Shown here: positions 8,904 to 18,362 of the stretch, one piece after another
Layout of the letters: the number at the start of each line of letters is the position of its first letter
How positions within the stretch are numbered: the stretch's first letter is position 1
DNA from: Sulfitobacter sp. CW3
GTDB taxonomy: Bacteria > Pseudomonadota > Alphaproteobacteria > Rhodobacterales > Rhodobacteraceae
Assembly: GCF_019392245.1 (NCBI RefSeq)
Contig: NZ_JAHXRL010000010.1
Span: 1 to 64,000, forward strand
Reading direction: 5' to 3'
DNA: 64,000 bases
Program-made: the position numbers and the translations under genes
Notes under the pieces: generated by a model
What the model saw: only the letters and a program-made list of their open reading frames with translations
The model's database searches: none
What the model was told of the DNA's origin: nothing

Positions 8904-9358
8904 CACTTTTCTGGGTCATCAGGCTCGGCACAGGGGGGCCAATCCCAAAGCCGGTTCATCATCGCGAAAAGATATGCCCCTGACCACGCGATCAGCAGCA
9001 GCCCGGTCAACGCCTCGACGCCTGTGAGAAAGCGAAGATGATCTGTGGGGAAAATATCGCCAAGGCCAAGGGAGGTATAGCTGACGACTGAAAAATAGAA
9101 GTAATCCAGCACCGTATCAACGCCATCACCGGAAAACCCGCCGATGCTCAAAAGCTGGTGACCGACGCCAAACATGCCAGCAAAGATAACTATTCCGGCG
9201 AAATGCGCGACAAACAGGATCAGCACGGCCAGCATAACACGATTGAACGGCTCCAAAGGTATCTTTGCCATGCCTACCGATACCCACCGCATGACAGACA
9301 GATGTATCCAACTACTGGAAATGATGGCGATAGCTGCCAGAATTAGTGAAAAAAGCAA
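8903..9358 (-). CDS. Small two-helix potassium-channel-like protein
   Basis: A 151-residue membrane protein with N-terminal helices and a C-terminal two-helix pore module (Ion_trans_2 type). The selectivity-filter region reads SYTSLGLGDIFP in place of the common T-V-G-Y-G-D, followed by a pore-lining helix LTGVEALTGLLLIAWSGAYLFA. The start is a TTG at 9358 with AGGAG seven bases upstream. The Leu in place of Tyr in the filter is found in several bacterial two-helix channel relatives, so ion choice is uncertain. It is the last gene of the long minus-strand block. Confidence 0.7.
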   Translation of the reverse strand: MLFSLILAAIAIISSSWIHLSVMRWVSVGMAKIPLEPFNRVMLAVLILFVAHFAGIVIFAGMFGVGHQLLSIGGFSGDGVDTVLDYFYFSVVSYTSLGLGDIFPTDHLRFLTGVEALTGLLLIAWSGAYLFAMMNRLWDWPPCAEPDDPEK

Positions 9359-9397
9359 AGAAACACTCCTGATTGGGTGAACTTGCCCGAACGTACA

Positions 9398-10084
9398 TCA
9401 GGCAAAAAGCATTGGGCATTCGCGCGCACATTTATTGCGCAGGATAATGTAGATCAGGTGCAGTGTACCAAGACCCGCCAAGAGGCAGAAGAACGAAATA
9501 TAAGCATAGCGCAGCAACAGGATATCCACCACTACAACGGCGATGATGGTGGCGCCGAAATACCGCATGTGCAGATAGCGCGACATAAGCGGTGGCGCGA
9601 TGATCAGGAACAGGTAGATGAGATAGGTCATCCAGCGCGGCATCATATAATCCAGTAGCATCATGCCTTCATAGGCCAGTGAATCTTGATTGACAGTGAC
9701 CCTGACCCATTCAGGATTGATCAGATGGGGGATGTAAAGCAGCAGCCCAAACGCAATCCCGATTGCCGCAAAACCCAAGAAAAGCTTCTTGCGCGGGCTG
9801 TCGGGCGGTTCCAGCACATAGACAGAGATGGGTATCCAGATCGGCCACATGAACCATGTGAAAAAAATGAACCCTAACGCCCCCCAGAGGACCATGTCGG
9901 GATTACCTGTATTCATACCGATCCAGACGTGGCCTTCCATGAATTGCTGAATGCCGGCGAACAGCGGCATCAGGGCGACCGGAATGTACCGCCAATTGAT
10001 TTGCGTCGCTTTCCAGGTGGCGAATGCACCACCTGCGACAAGAAAAACACTGGCAGCAAAGCTGACTTCTGCTGAAAGGCACAT
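9398..10084 (-). CDS. DUF6629-like membrane protein
   Basis: A 228-residue protein with about seven membrane helices. The N-terminus MCLSAEVSFAASVFLVAGG resembles the MCFSAxASF start that I recall for the DUF6629 family; the assignment rests on that motif and the overall helix pattern. The function of the family is unknown. A Cys pair (NKCARECPM) lies at the C-terminus. It sits between the channel-like gene and the CBS-BON gene on the same strand. Confidence 0.55.
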   Translation of the reverse strand: MCLSAEVSFAASVFLVAGGAFATWKATQINWRYIPVALMPLFAGIQQFMEGHVWIGMNTGNPDMVLWGALGFIFFTWFMWPIWIPISVYVLEPPDSPRKKLFLGFAAIGIAFGLLLYIPHLINPEWVRVTVNQDSLAYEGMMLLDYMMPRWMTYLIYLFLIIAPPLMSRYLHMRYFGATIIAVVVVDILLLRYAYISFFCLLAGLGTLHLIYIILRNKCARECPMLFA

Positions 10085-10132
10085 ATCGAACTTTCTTTGC
10101 GGTTTTGATTTCTTCAGGTGCAGTTTAGTGCC

Positions 10133-10855
10133 CTAGAACGGGAAGCGTTTTGGGTCAGACACTAACCTAAGTACGCTATGTTCTGTATCCGCCCAAAGGC
10201 TGACTGAGATCTCACCAAGACCCTCAATGTTGTCCAGCGCCACCCAAGCAGCCTTTTCCTCAGCATCCGAATCTGCAAGTCCCCAAACATCAACGCGATC
10301 ACCTTCGACCACGACGTTCAGATGCGCAGGATTGAGCCCCGGAACCTGTCCCAGTGCCGCCATGACAATCTCGCGCTTTTCGCGATTGGATGTCGATGGC
10401 TCAAGCGTTACCCTTTGCGTACTCGCAAGGGCTTGCATCAAATTGGCACGACTGACGATACCAACGATCTTGCCATTCTCGACCACTGGAACGCGTTTGA
10501 TACGTTTTTTCTCAAGCAGACGCGCAATGTCTGCGACAGGTGTATTCGGAGACACGACCTCAATATCGTGGGTCATCAAATCCGTGGCTCGGCGAGTGCG
10601 CATGGCAATGAAGTCCCGCGCCATATTTTCGTGTCCGGAAAACAGCGAGAGCCACCAGGATTTATGGGCATCGCCTGATCCTTCAACCCGTCGCATAAGA
10701 TCGCCCTCGCTGATTAGACCGATGACCGTCCCGTCCCCATCAAGGATGGGTACCGCGCTGATATGGTTCTTCATCATAAGCGCTGTGATTTGTTCCACAG
10801 TTGTATCAACGCCCGCGGATATGACGTTTTTCGTCATGATGTCTTGAGCTTGCAT
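10133..10855 (-). CDS. CBS-pair and BON domain protein
   Basis: A soluble 240-residue protein with two CBS motifs (residues about 1-60, QDIMTKNVISAGVDTTVEQI onward; and about 95-150, DLMTHDIEVVSPNTPV onward) and a C-terminal BON-like domain (about 160-225, with the LNPAHLNVVVEGDRVDVWG strand pattern). CBS pairs bind adenine nucleotides and sense energy state; BON domains bind membranes or other proteins. The gene has a strong ribosome site (AAGGAG). Its place beside the arginine deiminase and cytochrome genes fits an energy-sensing role, which is inference. Confidence 0.8.
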   Translation of the reverse strand: MQAQDIMTKNVISAGVDTTVEQITALMMKNHISAVPILDGDGTVIGLISEGDLMRRVEGSGDAHKSWWLSLFSGHENMARDFIAMRTRRATDLMTHDIEVVSPNTPVADIARLLEKKRIKRVPVVENGKIVGIVSRANLMQALASTQRVTLEPSTSNREKREIVMAALGQVPGLNPAHLNVVVEGDRVDVWGLADSDAEEKAAWVALDNIEGLGEISVSLWADTEHSVLRLVSDPKRFPF

Positions 10856-10915
10856 TCTGAACTCCTTTTTTGCGATGATAGTCGGCAGAAGACCTGCCAG
10901 ATCTGGGGGCTACGC

Positions 10916-11419
10916 TCAGTCGTGGGGCACACCGAGCTCTTCTGCTTCGAGATGATCCATCAATTCCTGAATGTCTTCGGGAACATCTGTGATCGAGAAC
11001 TTTGCCTGTTCCTCACGGTCGTGAACAAAAGCTGTGATATCGGCCAGTTCCTGTCCTGATATCTCGATCACATTGCCCAGCTCCTCGCGCTGCATTATCA
11101 CCATGACCTCAGCACCGCGCCACATTTTCGCGGCGAAATCGAACGGGTTCATTGGCTGGCTCATGAATTCGGCGTCCAGCATCGGTGCATCTTCACCGCC
11201 GATACCGTTCACTGAATGACAGACGACGCAGGCCTTGGAGCCGAATGAAAACCGGCCGTTGGTGGCGTTCATTTCCGGGAGAGTTAAGCTGCTTTCCACT
11301 GTGGTTTCAAAGGTCTGTGTCGCGTGGGATGCGGCTGTTGCAAAAGTCCCGAAAGTCGACAGGGCAACTGCTATGACCCCCGCGCTGATTATCGCCGTGT
11401 TGAGTCCAATAGCGTTCAT
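10916..11419 (-). CDS. Exported c-type cytochrome encoded at the end of the arc operon
   Basis: A 167-residue protein with an N-terminal signal/anchor helix (residues about 7-30) and one haem c motif C64-V-V-C67-H68. A Met-containing stretch (EDAPMLDAEFMSQPMNPFDF) follows and may give the distal ligand. The C-terminal 35 residues are very acidic. The ATG overlaps the carbamate kinase stop (ATGA), and the ribosome site GGAGGG lies within that gene, so the two are translationally coupled. A periplasmic electron carrier coupled to arginine fermentation genes is unusual; a role with the nearby nitrite reductase is possible. Confidence 0.75.
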   Translation of the reverse strand: MNAIGLNTAIISAGVIAVALSTFGTFATAASHATQTFETTVESSLTLPEMNATNGRFSFGSKACVVCHSVNGIGGEDAPMLDAEFMSQPMNPFDFAAKMWRGAEVMVIMQREELGNVIEISGQELADITAFVHDREEQAKFSITDVPEDIQELMDHLEAEELGVPHD

Positions 11420-12333
11420 TGTGCATTCCCTCCGATTTCGTTTGATACTTGCGTTCCGGCATTTCCGTCCATGATCTCAATTGCGTCCTGCAATCGTCCG
11501 ATCCCCGCCAAACCACCCGCTGCGGCAAAGGCTGCTGCGGCCTCCAATTTTGGGGCCATCGAGCCAGCAGGTGCATCGAAACGCAGGGCGTCTTTGGGTG
11601 AGAGCCATGGGCGTTTCATGGCGGTGTCGGACCCGAAATCCTGATAAACACCATCAACGTCGGTCAGCAACAAAAGCACATCCGCACCCAGCGACCGGGC
11701 TAGCAGGGCGCTTGACGCGTCTTTGTCTACCACCGCCTCAATCCCGATCAGACTGCCATCGTGCTGTCGGATCACCGGGATGCCGCCACCTCCTGTGCAA
11801 ATGACAACAACGCCCGCATCCAGCAACAGTTGGATGACGCGGGTATCGGGGATTTCCATCGGGGCGGGCGAGGCTACTACACGGCGCCACTTTGCGCCAT
11901 CTTGCGCGATGTGCCATCCATTTGCGCTGGCGATGGCTTGTGCCTGTTCGTGGTCATAGACCGGCCCTACAAACTTGGTCGGATCCCCAAACGCCGGATC
12001 ATTGCGGTCAACCACGACCTGTGTCAGCAGCGTGGCGACGGGGCGATCATGGTCCAGGACATTTTCAAGCTCCTGTTCGATCAGATAGCCGATCATTCCC
12101 GCCGTTTCCGCACCCAGTACATCCAGTGGATAACCATCTTCCGCGGGATTCTGAAGCGCCAGAAGGCCAACTTGCGGCCCGTTACCATGTGAAATTACCA
12201 ACCGATGCCCCGCGCGCAGGACATCGGCCAGGGCCCGTGCCGCAACCAGCGCATTCTTACGTTGGTTCTCTGCGGTCATGGGCTGCCCGCGTTGCAACAG
12301 AGCATTGCCCCCCAGGGCTGCGACCACCAACAT
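11416..12333 (-). CDS. arcC: Carbamate kinase
   Basis: A 305-residue amino-acid-kinase-fold enzyme that makes ATP from carbamoyl phosphate and ADP, the energy-yielding last step of the arginine deiminase pathway. Family signatures are VVAALGGNALLQRG at the N-terminus, ISHGNGPQVGLL, ICTGGGGIPV and VVDKDASSALLARSLGADVL. The length is normal. It begins three bases after arcB ends and overlaps the cytochrome gene at its stop, so it is inside a tight operon. Confidence 0.92.
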   Translation of the reverse strand: MLVVAALGGNALLQRGQPMTAENQRKNALVAARALADVLRAGHRLVISHGNGPQVGLLALQNPAEDGYPLDVLGAETAGMIGYLIEQELENVLDHDRPVATLLTQVVVDRNDPAFGDPTKFVGPVYDHEQAQAIASANGWHIAQDGAKWRRVVASPAPMEIPDTRVIQLLLDAGVVVICTGGGGIPVIRQHDGSLIGIEAVVDKDASSALLARSLGADVLLLLTDVDGVYQDFGSDTAMKRPWLSPKDALRFDAPAGSMAPKLEAAAAFAAAGGLAGIGRLQDAIEIMDGNAGTQVSNEIGGNAQ

Positions 12334-12335
12334 GC

Positions 12336-13337
12336 CTAGGCCCCCAACGTAGCGACAAGAACGGCCTTGATGGTGTGCAACCGGTTTTCGGCCTGATCAA
12401 ATACGATAGAGGCGGGGCTTTCGAACACCTCTTCGGTGACCTCCATCGCTGTGATGCCAAATTTTGCTTCAATATCGGCACCCACCTCGGTGTCGGCATT
12501 ATGGAAGGCGGGCAGGCAGTGCATGAATTTCGTCCTCGGATTGCCTGTTCGTGCCATAACGTCGGCATTCACTTGATAGGGCGTCAGCAACTCGATCCGT
12601 TCTGCCCATTTTTCCTTCGGCTCACCCATCGAAACCCAGACATCGGTATAGATGAAATCGACGCCTTCTACGGCGGCATCCACGTCCTCAGTCAGCGTGA
12701 TCCGTGCACCGGTCTCGGTGGCGATGGCATCGGCCTCGTCGCGGATCGCTTGCTCGGGCCATAAACTTTCAGGCGCACACAGGCGCACATCCATGCCCAT
12801 CTTGGCCCCGCCGATCAACAGGCTGTCGCCCATGTTGTTCCCCGCATCCCCCAGAAATGCATAGGCAATCTGGCTCAGGGGCTTGTCCGAATGTTCGCTC
12901 ATGGTGAGAAAGTCTGCGAGAATTTGGGTCGGATGGAATTCATCCGTTAAACCGTTATAGACGGGTACCCCGGCAAACTGCGCCAGCGTTTCGACAATTG
13001 GATGACCAAATCCGCGATATTCAATTGCGTCATAGACCCGGCCCAGAACACGCGCAGTGTCCTTGACGGTTTCCTTCTTGCCCATGTGCGAACCTGATGG
13101 TCCGAGGTAGGTGACATGCGCGCCCTGATCGTGTGCGGCCACTTCAAAGCCTACGCGTGTGCGGGTACTGTCCTTTTCAAAGATCAGCGCAATTTCTTTT
13201 CCGGTCAGGCGCGGCACTTCATAGCCGCCATATTTGGCGGCCTTGAGGTCGGCAGACAGTTTCAGCAGGAAGCCTATTTCCTGTGGGCTGAAATCACGCA
13301 GGGCCAAAAAGTGGCGGTTTCTCAGATTGTAAGACAT
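12336..13337 (-). CDS. arcB: Ornithine carbamoyltransferase, catabolic
   Basis: A 333-residue enzyme that splits citrulline into ornithine and carbamoyl phosphate in the arginine deiminase pathway. The carbamoyl-phosphate loop reads [12 protein letters not shown] and the ornithine/catalytic loop [15 protein letters not shown], both intact. The length and its place between arcA and arcC argue for the catabolic rather than the biosynthetic (argF) role. A ribosome site (AAGGAAAC) lies before the ATG; the gap to arcA is 15 bases. Confidence 0.92.
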   Translation of the reverse strand: MSYNLRNRHFLALRDFSPQEIGFLLKLSADLKAAKYGGYEVPRLTGKEIALIFEKDSTRTRVGFEVAAHDQGAHVTYLGPSGSHMGKKETVKDTARVLGRVYDAIEYRGFGHPIVETLAQFAGVPVYNGLTDEFHPTQILADFLTMSEHSDKPLSQIAYAFLGDAGNNMGDSLLIGGAKMGMDVRLCAPESLWPEQAIRDEADAIATETGARITLTEDVDAAVEGVDFIYTDVWVSMGEPKEKWAERIELLTPYQVNADVMARTGNPRTKFMHCLPAFHNADTEVGADIEAKFGITAMEVTEEVFESPASIVFDQAENRLHTIKAVLVATLGA

Positions 13338-13352
13338 TTGAAGTTTCCTTTT

Positions 13353-14582
13353 TCAGATTGCGTCGCGGATGGTTGGGCAGCTCATGCAATGGCTGCCACC
13401 ACGTCCACGGCCAAGTTCGGCACCGGGTATGGCCCGCACGTCGATACCGGCGTCCTTCAGGGCCGCGTTTGTGTCGTCGTTCCGGTCATAGCCGATGACG
13501 ACGCCGGGCCGCAGCGCCAGCACGTTGTTGCCGTCATTCCACTGTTCGCGGGATTGCTCTGCAGCGTCCGAACCGCCGGTGGGGACCAGATGCAGCTTCT
13601 TGTGGCCCAGAATCTCTGCGGTGATTTCGAACAGGTGACGTGCGTCACGGCGAATATCGAGCGGGGCCTTGCCCGCACCGGGACGTAGGTCATAACATGT
13701 GATCGCGTCGGCCACTTCCTGATAGGTGGTCACGACATCGCCGCCGCAGTGGGTGAATACGGTATCGAGATGCATCGCGGCCCGTGAACTGGGCATCTGA
13801 CAGGCAATGATGCGATGTACATCGCCTCCAGCGAACAGAGCTTCAGCCAGCTGTCCGACCGCCTGGGGCGTTGATCTCTCGCCCATTCCTACCATGACCA
13901 CACCGTGGCCGATTGGCATGATGTCGCCACCCTCTAGCGTTGCAGCGCCAAATTCCTGCGTCGGATCCCCAAACAACACCCGTGCCTTGCCGGCGAATTG
14001 CGGGTGGAAGCGATAGACTGCACCCAGGAGTAGCGTTTCGGGACGCCGCGCAGCAAAATGCATCGGGTTAAGGGTCACACCTCCATAAACCCAAGCGGAG
14101 TTATCCCGCGTAAAAATAAAATTAGGCAACGGCGGCAGAACAAAGCCGTGGTGGCCAAGGTAGCTGCCAAACATGCCGGATGGGGTGAAAGGGAGATCGC
14201 CAACTGTAACCCCGCCAACGAGGAACTGCGCCAAATTGCTGCCCGGCAATTCCTCCATCCATGCGCGCAGATCATCGCGCATCCCGACACCCACATCGTT
14301 GCGGGTGATGCGATGGTCCAAAACCCAGGCGCGCGCATCGGGCAAGTCCAGCGTTTCGGCCAGCAAGGTCATTGCGTCCAGCACCTCGATCCCTTCGCCG
14401 CGCATGATGTCTGCGAAGACGCCGTGATCCTTAATAGCCTGCTTGACCCAGAACACATCGTCAAACAGCAGCTCCTCGCGGTTGTCCGGTGTGAGGCGTC
14501 TGTGGGCGAGACCCGGTGGCGAGACAATCACTTGCCGCAGTTCACCAGTTTCAGAATGTACGCCAAGAGCGTGGTCAGTCAT
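13353..14582 (-). CDS. arcA: Arginine deiminase
   Basis: A 409-residue enzyme that converts arginine to citrulline and ammonia. Conserved guanidine-modifying motifs are visible: the FTRDNSAWV segment with the substrate-binding Arg-Asp, EGGDIMPIG, the catalytic His in [12 protein letters not shown] and the nucleophilic Cys in the C-terminal [11 protein letters not shown]. The length matches the family. It is followed by arcB and preceded by a YfcC-type transporter gene only 17 bases upstream, giving a complete arginine fermentation operon. Confidence 0.93.
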   Translation of the reverse strand: MTDHALGVHSETGELRQVIVSPPGLAHRRLTPDNREELLFDDVFWVKQAIKDHGVFADIMRGEGIEVLDAMTLLAETLDLPDARAWVLDHRITRNDVGVGMRDDLRAWMEELPGSNLAQFLVGGVTVGDLPFTPSGMFGSYLGHHGFVLPPLPNFIFTRDNSAWVYGGVTLNPMHFAARRPETLLLGAVYRFHPQFAGKARVLFGDPTQEFGAATLEGGDIMPIGHGVVMVGMGERSTPQAVGQLAEALFAGGDVHRIIACQMPSSRAAMHLDTVFTHCGGDVVTTYQEVADAITCYDLRPGAGKAPLDIRRDARHLFEITAEILGHKKLHLVPTGGSDAAEQSREQWNDGNNVLALRPGVVIGYDRNDDTNAALKDAGIDVRAIPGAELGRGRGGSHCMSCPTIRDAI

Positions 14583-14599
14583 TGTAATTCTCCGTTGAT

Positions 14600-16048
14600 T
14601 TACAGGATCACGGCAACGCTGAGCGCCGCCATGACGAACAAGGTCAAGATCAGCAGAAGCGGCCAGATAAACACCAGCCAGCGATCGAACGACACGCGCC
14701 CGATGGCCAGACCACCAATCACAACGGCCGAGGTCGGTGTGATCAAGTTCACCAGCCCGCTTGCGGATTGGTAGGCAGTCACGACCAGATCGCGGCTGAC
14801 GCTGGCGAAATCCCCCAATGGGGCCAGGATCGGCATCGACAGAACTGCAAGCCCAGATGAGGACGGTACAAGAAAGCTCATCCCGATCTCGATCCAGAGC
14901 ATCAGGTTGATGAAGGCGATCTCAGACAGGCCGCCCAACGTGTCGGCGGCACTGTTGAGAATAGTGTCCGCGATCAGGCCCTGTTCCATGATCACGACAA
15001 TGCCGCGGGCCAGCCCGATCACAAGCGCCACGCCAAGAAGATCTTTGGCTCCCTCGACAAAGGCTGACGTCAGTTTTTTTTCGCCCATCCGCGCGACAAG
15101 GCCAACGACGATAGCCATGCCAAAGAAAAGCGCGCCCATCCGCGCCATCCACCAGCCTTGACTGGACACACCCCAGATCATTACGGCGAAGGTCGCAAAG
15201 AACAGCAGCAGTACCAGTTTTTGCGTGCCGGTCAGCTTTGGCTCTAAGAATTCGGCATCCGCATCGCCCAGAAATATTTGGCGGTGTGCCTCACGCTGCG
15301 TTGCCACGACAGACCGGGTCGGATCTGCCTTGACCCGTGATGCATAGCGCATCACATAGGCGATGCTGATCGCCAAGCCACCGATCAGAATGAACAAACG
15401 CAGCGCCAAACCTTCCGTAAACGGAATTCCTGCGGCGTTAGACGCGATGACTGTTGCGAACGGATTTATGGTTGACCCAAGCGTGCCAATTCCCGCACCG
15501 ATCAGGATGATCGCAATACCGGTGAGCGCGTCAAAGCCAGCAGCGATGACAACCGGTATCAACAGCGCATAGAAGGCCAGCGTTTCTTCGGCCATGCCGT
15601 AGGTCGTGCCGCCCAACGCAAAGAGCGACATCAGAATTGGGATCATCCATATCTCCCGCCCCTTCATACGCCCCATCGCGGTTTGAATGCCGGTGTCGAT
15701 GGATTTTGTGGCGTTGACCACGCCCAAAAACCCACCCAGCAACAAAACAAACAGCGCCACGTCAATGGCATTGGCCGCATAGCTGTCAGGATCGTAAAAT
15801 CCCGCTACAGGTGCCAGCATGACCTCGATAAATCCCTGCGGATTGGCATCGACCGTCTGATAAGTTCCGGGCACGGCGATCTCACGCCCCACCTCATCGT
15901 TCATCGCCCTGTCATATTGCCCCGCTGGAATGATCCATGTCAGAGCAGCGACAATTATGATCAGTGCAAACAGGATCGTGTAGGCGGTCGGAAACCATGA
16001 TGCCATGCCATCGGCGCTCGGTTCAGAGTTATCGGACTGGTTGGCCAT
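14600..16048 (-). CDS. YfcC-family transporter, probable arginine/ornithine or basic amino acid carrier
   Basis: A 482-residue membrane protein with about 12 helices. The N-terminal [20 protein letters not shown] and PAGQYDR stretch, [20 protein letters not shown] and the [23 protein letters not shown] block are typical of the YfcC (DcuC-like, COG1288) family, which is often encoded in arginine deiminase operons. It takes the place normally held by an APC-type ArcD antiporter. Arginine-ornithine exchange is inferred from context only. The gene lies between the methyltransferase gene and arcA with gaps under 20 bases. Confidence 0.8.
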   Translation of the reverse strand: MANQSDNSEPSADGMASWFPTAYTILFALIIIVAALTWIIPAGQYDRAMNDEVGREIAVPGTYQTVDANPQGFIEVMLAPVAGFYDPDSYAANAIDVALFVLLLGGFLGVVNATKSIDTGIQTAMGRMKGREIWMIPILMSLFALGGTTYGMAEETLAFYALLIPVVIAAGFDALTGIAIILIGAGIGTLGSTINPFATVIASNAAGIPFTEGLALRLFILIGGLAISIAYVMRYASRVKADPTRSVVATQREAHRQIFLGDADAEFLEPKLTGTQKLVLLLFFATFAVMIWGVSSQGWWMARMGALFFGMAIVVGLVARMGEKKLTSAFVEGAKDLLGVALVIGLARGIVVIMEQGLIADTILNSAADTLGGLSEIAFINLMLWIEIGMSFLVPSSSGLAVLSMPILAPLGDFASVSRDLVVTAYQSASGLVNLITPTSAVVIGGLAIGRVSFDRWLVFIWPLLLILTLFVMAALSVAVIL

Positions 16049-16066
16049 AGTCTCACTCCCTTCTAG

Positions 16067-16717
16067 TTATTGCGTTGCTTTTGGCGTTTCGCTCAGCGAC
16101 GGGATGAAGGCCGGTACGCGGGCCGCATACGCATCAAACTGCGCGCCAAAAGTTTCACGGGTTTCGCGTTCTTCAGCGCGGGCAAGTCGCACGTACATCC
16201 AGAGCAGCACCGGATACATTGCCAGTGTCAGCAGGGTCGGCCACTGAAACAGGAAGCCCGTCAGAACCAGAACAAAGCCCACATACTGGGGATGACGCAC
16301 GCGCGCATAGGGACCGGTGGTCGCTAAAGTGCCACTACGTTGGGCTTGATAGAGAACCTGCCACGCCGTGGAGATCATCCAGAATCCAAGACCAATCAGA
16401 ATAAAGCTGATCATGTGGAAAGGACCAAAATGGGGATTTGTTTTCCAGCCGAACATCATTTCCGGCAAGTGGCCCGCGTCGTGCGAGAACCAATCGATGC
16501 CCGGATAGGTCGTTTGCAACCAGCCGGACAACAGGTAGATCGTAAGCGGAAACCCATACATTTCGGCGAAAAGCGCAACCAGAAAAGCACTGAAGGCACC
16601 GAAGCTGCGCCAGTCGCGCGGTGTCTTTGGTTTGAAAAAACTAAACGCAAACATGATAAAGATTGCTGCGTTCAACAGGGCGAAGAACCAGAGGCCATAG
16701 CCGGATGCATCAGTCAT
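16067..16717 (-). CDS. ICMT/PEMT-like membrane methyltransferase
   Basis: A 216-residue membrane protein with about five helices. The C-terminal half has the isoprenylcysteine carboxyl methyltransferase pattern: GPYARVRHPQYVGFVLVLTG with the R-H-P-Q-Y motif that binds S-adenosylmethionine, then ARAEERETRETFGAQFDAY and FIP. The substrate in bacteria is usually unknown. Genes of this type often sit beside DUF2933 and copper genes, as here. Its ATG overlaps the DUF2933 stop by four bases. Confidence 0.75.
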   Translation of the reverse strand: MTDASGYGLWFFALLNAAIFIMFAFSFFKPKTPRDWRSFGAFSAFLVALFAEMYGFPLTIYLLSGWLQTTYPGIDWFSHDAGHLPEMMFGWKTNPHFGPFHMISFILIGLGFWMISTAWQVLYQAQRSGTLATTGPYARVRHPQYVGFVLVLTGFLFQWPTLLTLAMYPVLLWMYVRLARAEERETRETFGAQFDAYAARVPAFIPSLSETPKATQ

Positions 16718-16965
16718 GACTTGTCACCACCCCCATGCCCGCCGTGACCGCCGTGCATGAAAAAGTGCATCACAACGCATGCCAACAGCAGCAGGCCCAG
16801 AAACCCATTACCCGCAAAAATGTGAACCCGGTGCTCGAAACCCAGTAGCAGGGCGGCAATTCCCAGCGAAATAGTCAAGCTTATTCCGAAGCGAGACTTC
16901 CAGAAGGAAGGTGCTGTAGATGGTTCTGGTGGTTGATCTGAATGGTCGTGTTTATCTAAATCCAT
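16714..16965 (-). CDS. DUF2933 small membrane protein
   Basis: An 83-residue protein with an acidic/His N-terminus (MDLDKHDHSD), two membrane helices and a His/Gly-rich tail (HFFMHGGHGGHGGGDKS). The helix pair and the VVMHFFMHG end match DUF2933, a small family common in copper-resistance loci. I chose the ATG at 16965 because the protein family starts there; an upstream in-frame start would add 49 residues of unlikely sequence. The His-rich tail may bind copper or another metal (inference). Confidence 0.75.
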   Translation of the reverse strand: MDLDKHDHSDQPPEPSTAPSFWKSRFGISLTISLGIAALLLGFEHRVHIFAGNGFLGLLLLACVVMHFFMHGGHGGHGGGDKS

Positions 16966-17056
16966 GGAAGCGTCCTCTGTGTTTTTTTTGTGCGAAGTTC
17001 TTGCAGTCCTATTGCGCCGACCGCATTCAGCTGGCGGACGCAAATCAATTTCAGCG

Positions 17057-18238
17057 CTACCCGTCCGAAGCAGGTGGCTCATCAAGTGAGGTGAATATGT
17101 CGGGGGCTTCATCGCCCTCTACAAAAAGATATCCGGCAAGACCGCGTTCAGCCCGTGACAGTGCGTGATCGACAAGCACAAAACGGCCGGGTACCTCGCA
17201 CTTGAATTCAACGATTCCTGATCCTCCCGGTGCCACCAGAATAGTCTGGACGCTTTCGAGCGGGGGACTGACAAGGGAGCCGTGCAAGTATGCTTTGTCG
17301 AAAATCTCGCCGATTACGTGGAATGCGGACGTGTAGTTCGGCCCACCTACGCCAAAGTAGATGCGCACTGTCTCACCGACTTTGGCCTTCAACGGATAGT
17401 GGTCGGTCAAAGCGCCAACGTGCCCGTTAAATACCAGATACTCCGCATGCTCGTCGATCAGCTTGTCATAGCTTTCGTTCAGCAGACCACTGGTGCCGAA
17501 CCGTTCCTCAGTGTAGATTTCGCCCTGCATGACATAGAATTCACGATCGACAGGAGTCATCCCTTCTTCGGGTTCGACAAGGATCATCCCGTACATGCCG
17601 TTGCTGATATGCTGGGCGACGGGCGAGACCGCGCAGTGGTAGACATAAAGACCTGAATTCAGTGCCTTGAACTTGAAGCTGTAGCTTTCTCCAGGCCCGG
17701 GCGCACCCAGCGACGCGCCGCCACCAGGGCCAGTGACCGCGTGAAAATCGACATTGTGGGCGTACCAGCTGTCTTCATTGTTCTTAAGATACACTTCGAC
17801 CGTGTCGCCGACGCGAACGCGCTGAAACGGCCCGGGAACGGTGCCATTATACGTCCAGAACCGGTAGCGTGTGTCACCGTCCAGATGAGCCTCGACCTCG
17901 ATAGTCTCTAGATCAATGCGCACAGTTGTTGGTTCGGTGCGGGTGATCGCGGGCGGCACGTTCGCAGGGTTTTCGCTAACGTCTGCCAAGCCGGGATGAT
18001 CCGGGTTTGCGCTGTAGATACGATTGCCTAGGCTGGCGGAAGGGCGACCATGTGAGGCGGTGCCTGCTGGATCTGTTTGCGCGATGGCAGCCGATGTTCC
18101 AATCACGGTTCCGACTGTCACGCCTGCCGTACCGACAAGCAGGTTCCGGCGGCTCAGCCCAGAACCCGGATGCTGATGTACAGCTTGATGTGTTCCGTTT
18201 TCAGTAAGCTTCTTATCTTCAGGTTTTTTGCATGACAT
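17057..18238 (-). CDS. nirK: Copper-containing nitrite reductase, AniA type, with Tat signal
   Basis: A 393-residue two-cupredoxin-domain enzyme that reduces nitrite to nitric oxide in the periplasm. All copper ligands are present: type 1 H161, C202, H210 and M215; type 2 H166, H201 and a later His in SSAFHVIGEIFD-like TSAFHVIGEIFD. Catalytic Asp (D164) and His (FNGHVGAL) are also kept. The sequence is close to the Neisseria AniA class. A twin-arginine signal (SRRNLL, residues 29-34) leads. I chose the ATG at 18238, which has GGGAGA before it. The gene lies between the copper ATPase and DUF2933 genes. Confidence 0.9.
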   Translation of the reverse strand: MSCKKPEDKKLTENGTHQAVHQHPGSGLSRRNLLVGTAGVTVGTVIGTSAAIAQTDPAGTASHGRPSASLGNRIYSANPDHPGLADVSENPANVPPAITRTEPTTVRIDLETIEVEAHLDGDTRYRFWTYNGTVPGPFQRVRVGDTVEVYLKNNEDSWYAHNVDFHAVTGPGGGASLGAPGPGESYSFKFKALNSGLYVYHCAVSPVAQHISNGMYGMILVEPEEGMTPVDREFYVMQGEIYTEERFGTSGLLNESYDKLIDEHAEYLVFNGHVGALTDHYPLKAKVGETVRIYFGVGGPNYTSAFHVIGEIFDKAYLHGSLVSPPLESVQTILVAPGGSGIVEFKCEVPGRFVLVDHALSRAERGLAGYLFVEGDEAPDIFTSLDEPPASDG

Positions 18239-18279
18239 ACGTATATCTCCCTTCACTGCTTGTGTTACCTTTGCGAGGT

Positions 18280-18320
18280 CCTCCTGATCGGCTCTCAAAA
18301 GTTTGTGCCCGATCAGGAGG
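18280..18320 (-). terminator. 12-bp perfect hairpin between copA and nirK
   Basis: CCTCCTGATCGG (18280-18291) pairs exactly with 18309-18320 around a 17-base loop. It lies 42 bases after the copper ATPase stop and 41 bases before the nirK start. There is no T-run, so it may attenuate or process the transcript, or be a protein-binding dyad in the nirK leader, rather than fully terminate. Confidence 0.5.
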
Positions 18321-18362
18321 AGGCAATTTACATGACTTTCCCGAGGTGATTTCAGACCCTTC

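Noticed and set aside
17057..18238. Generic multicopper oxidase for the copper protein
   Set aside because: Two cupredoxin domains with HC...H...M ligands and the AniA-like HNVDFH and NGHVGAL motifs fit NirK; three-domain laccase motifs are absent.
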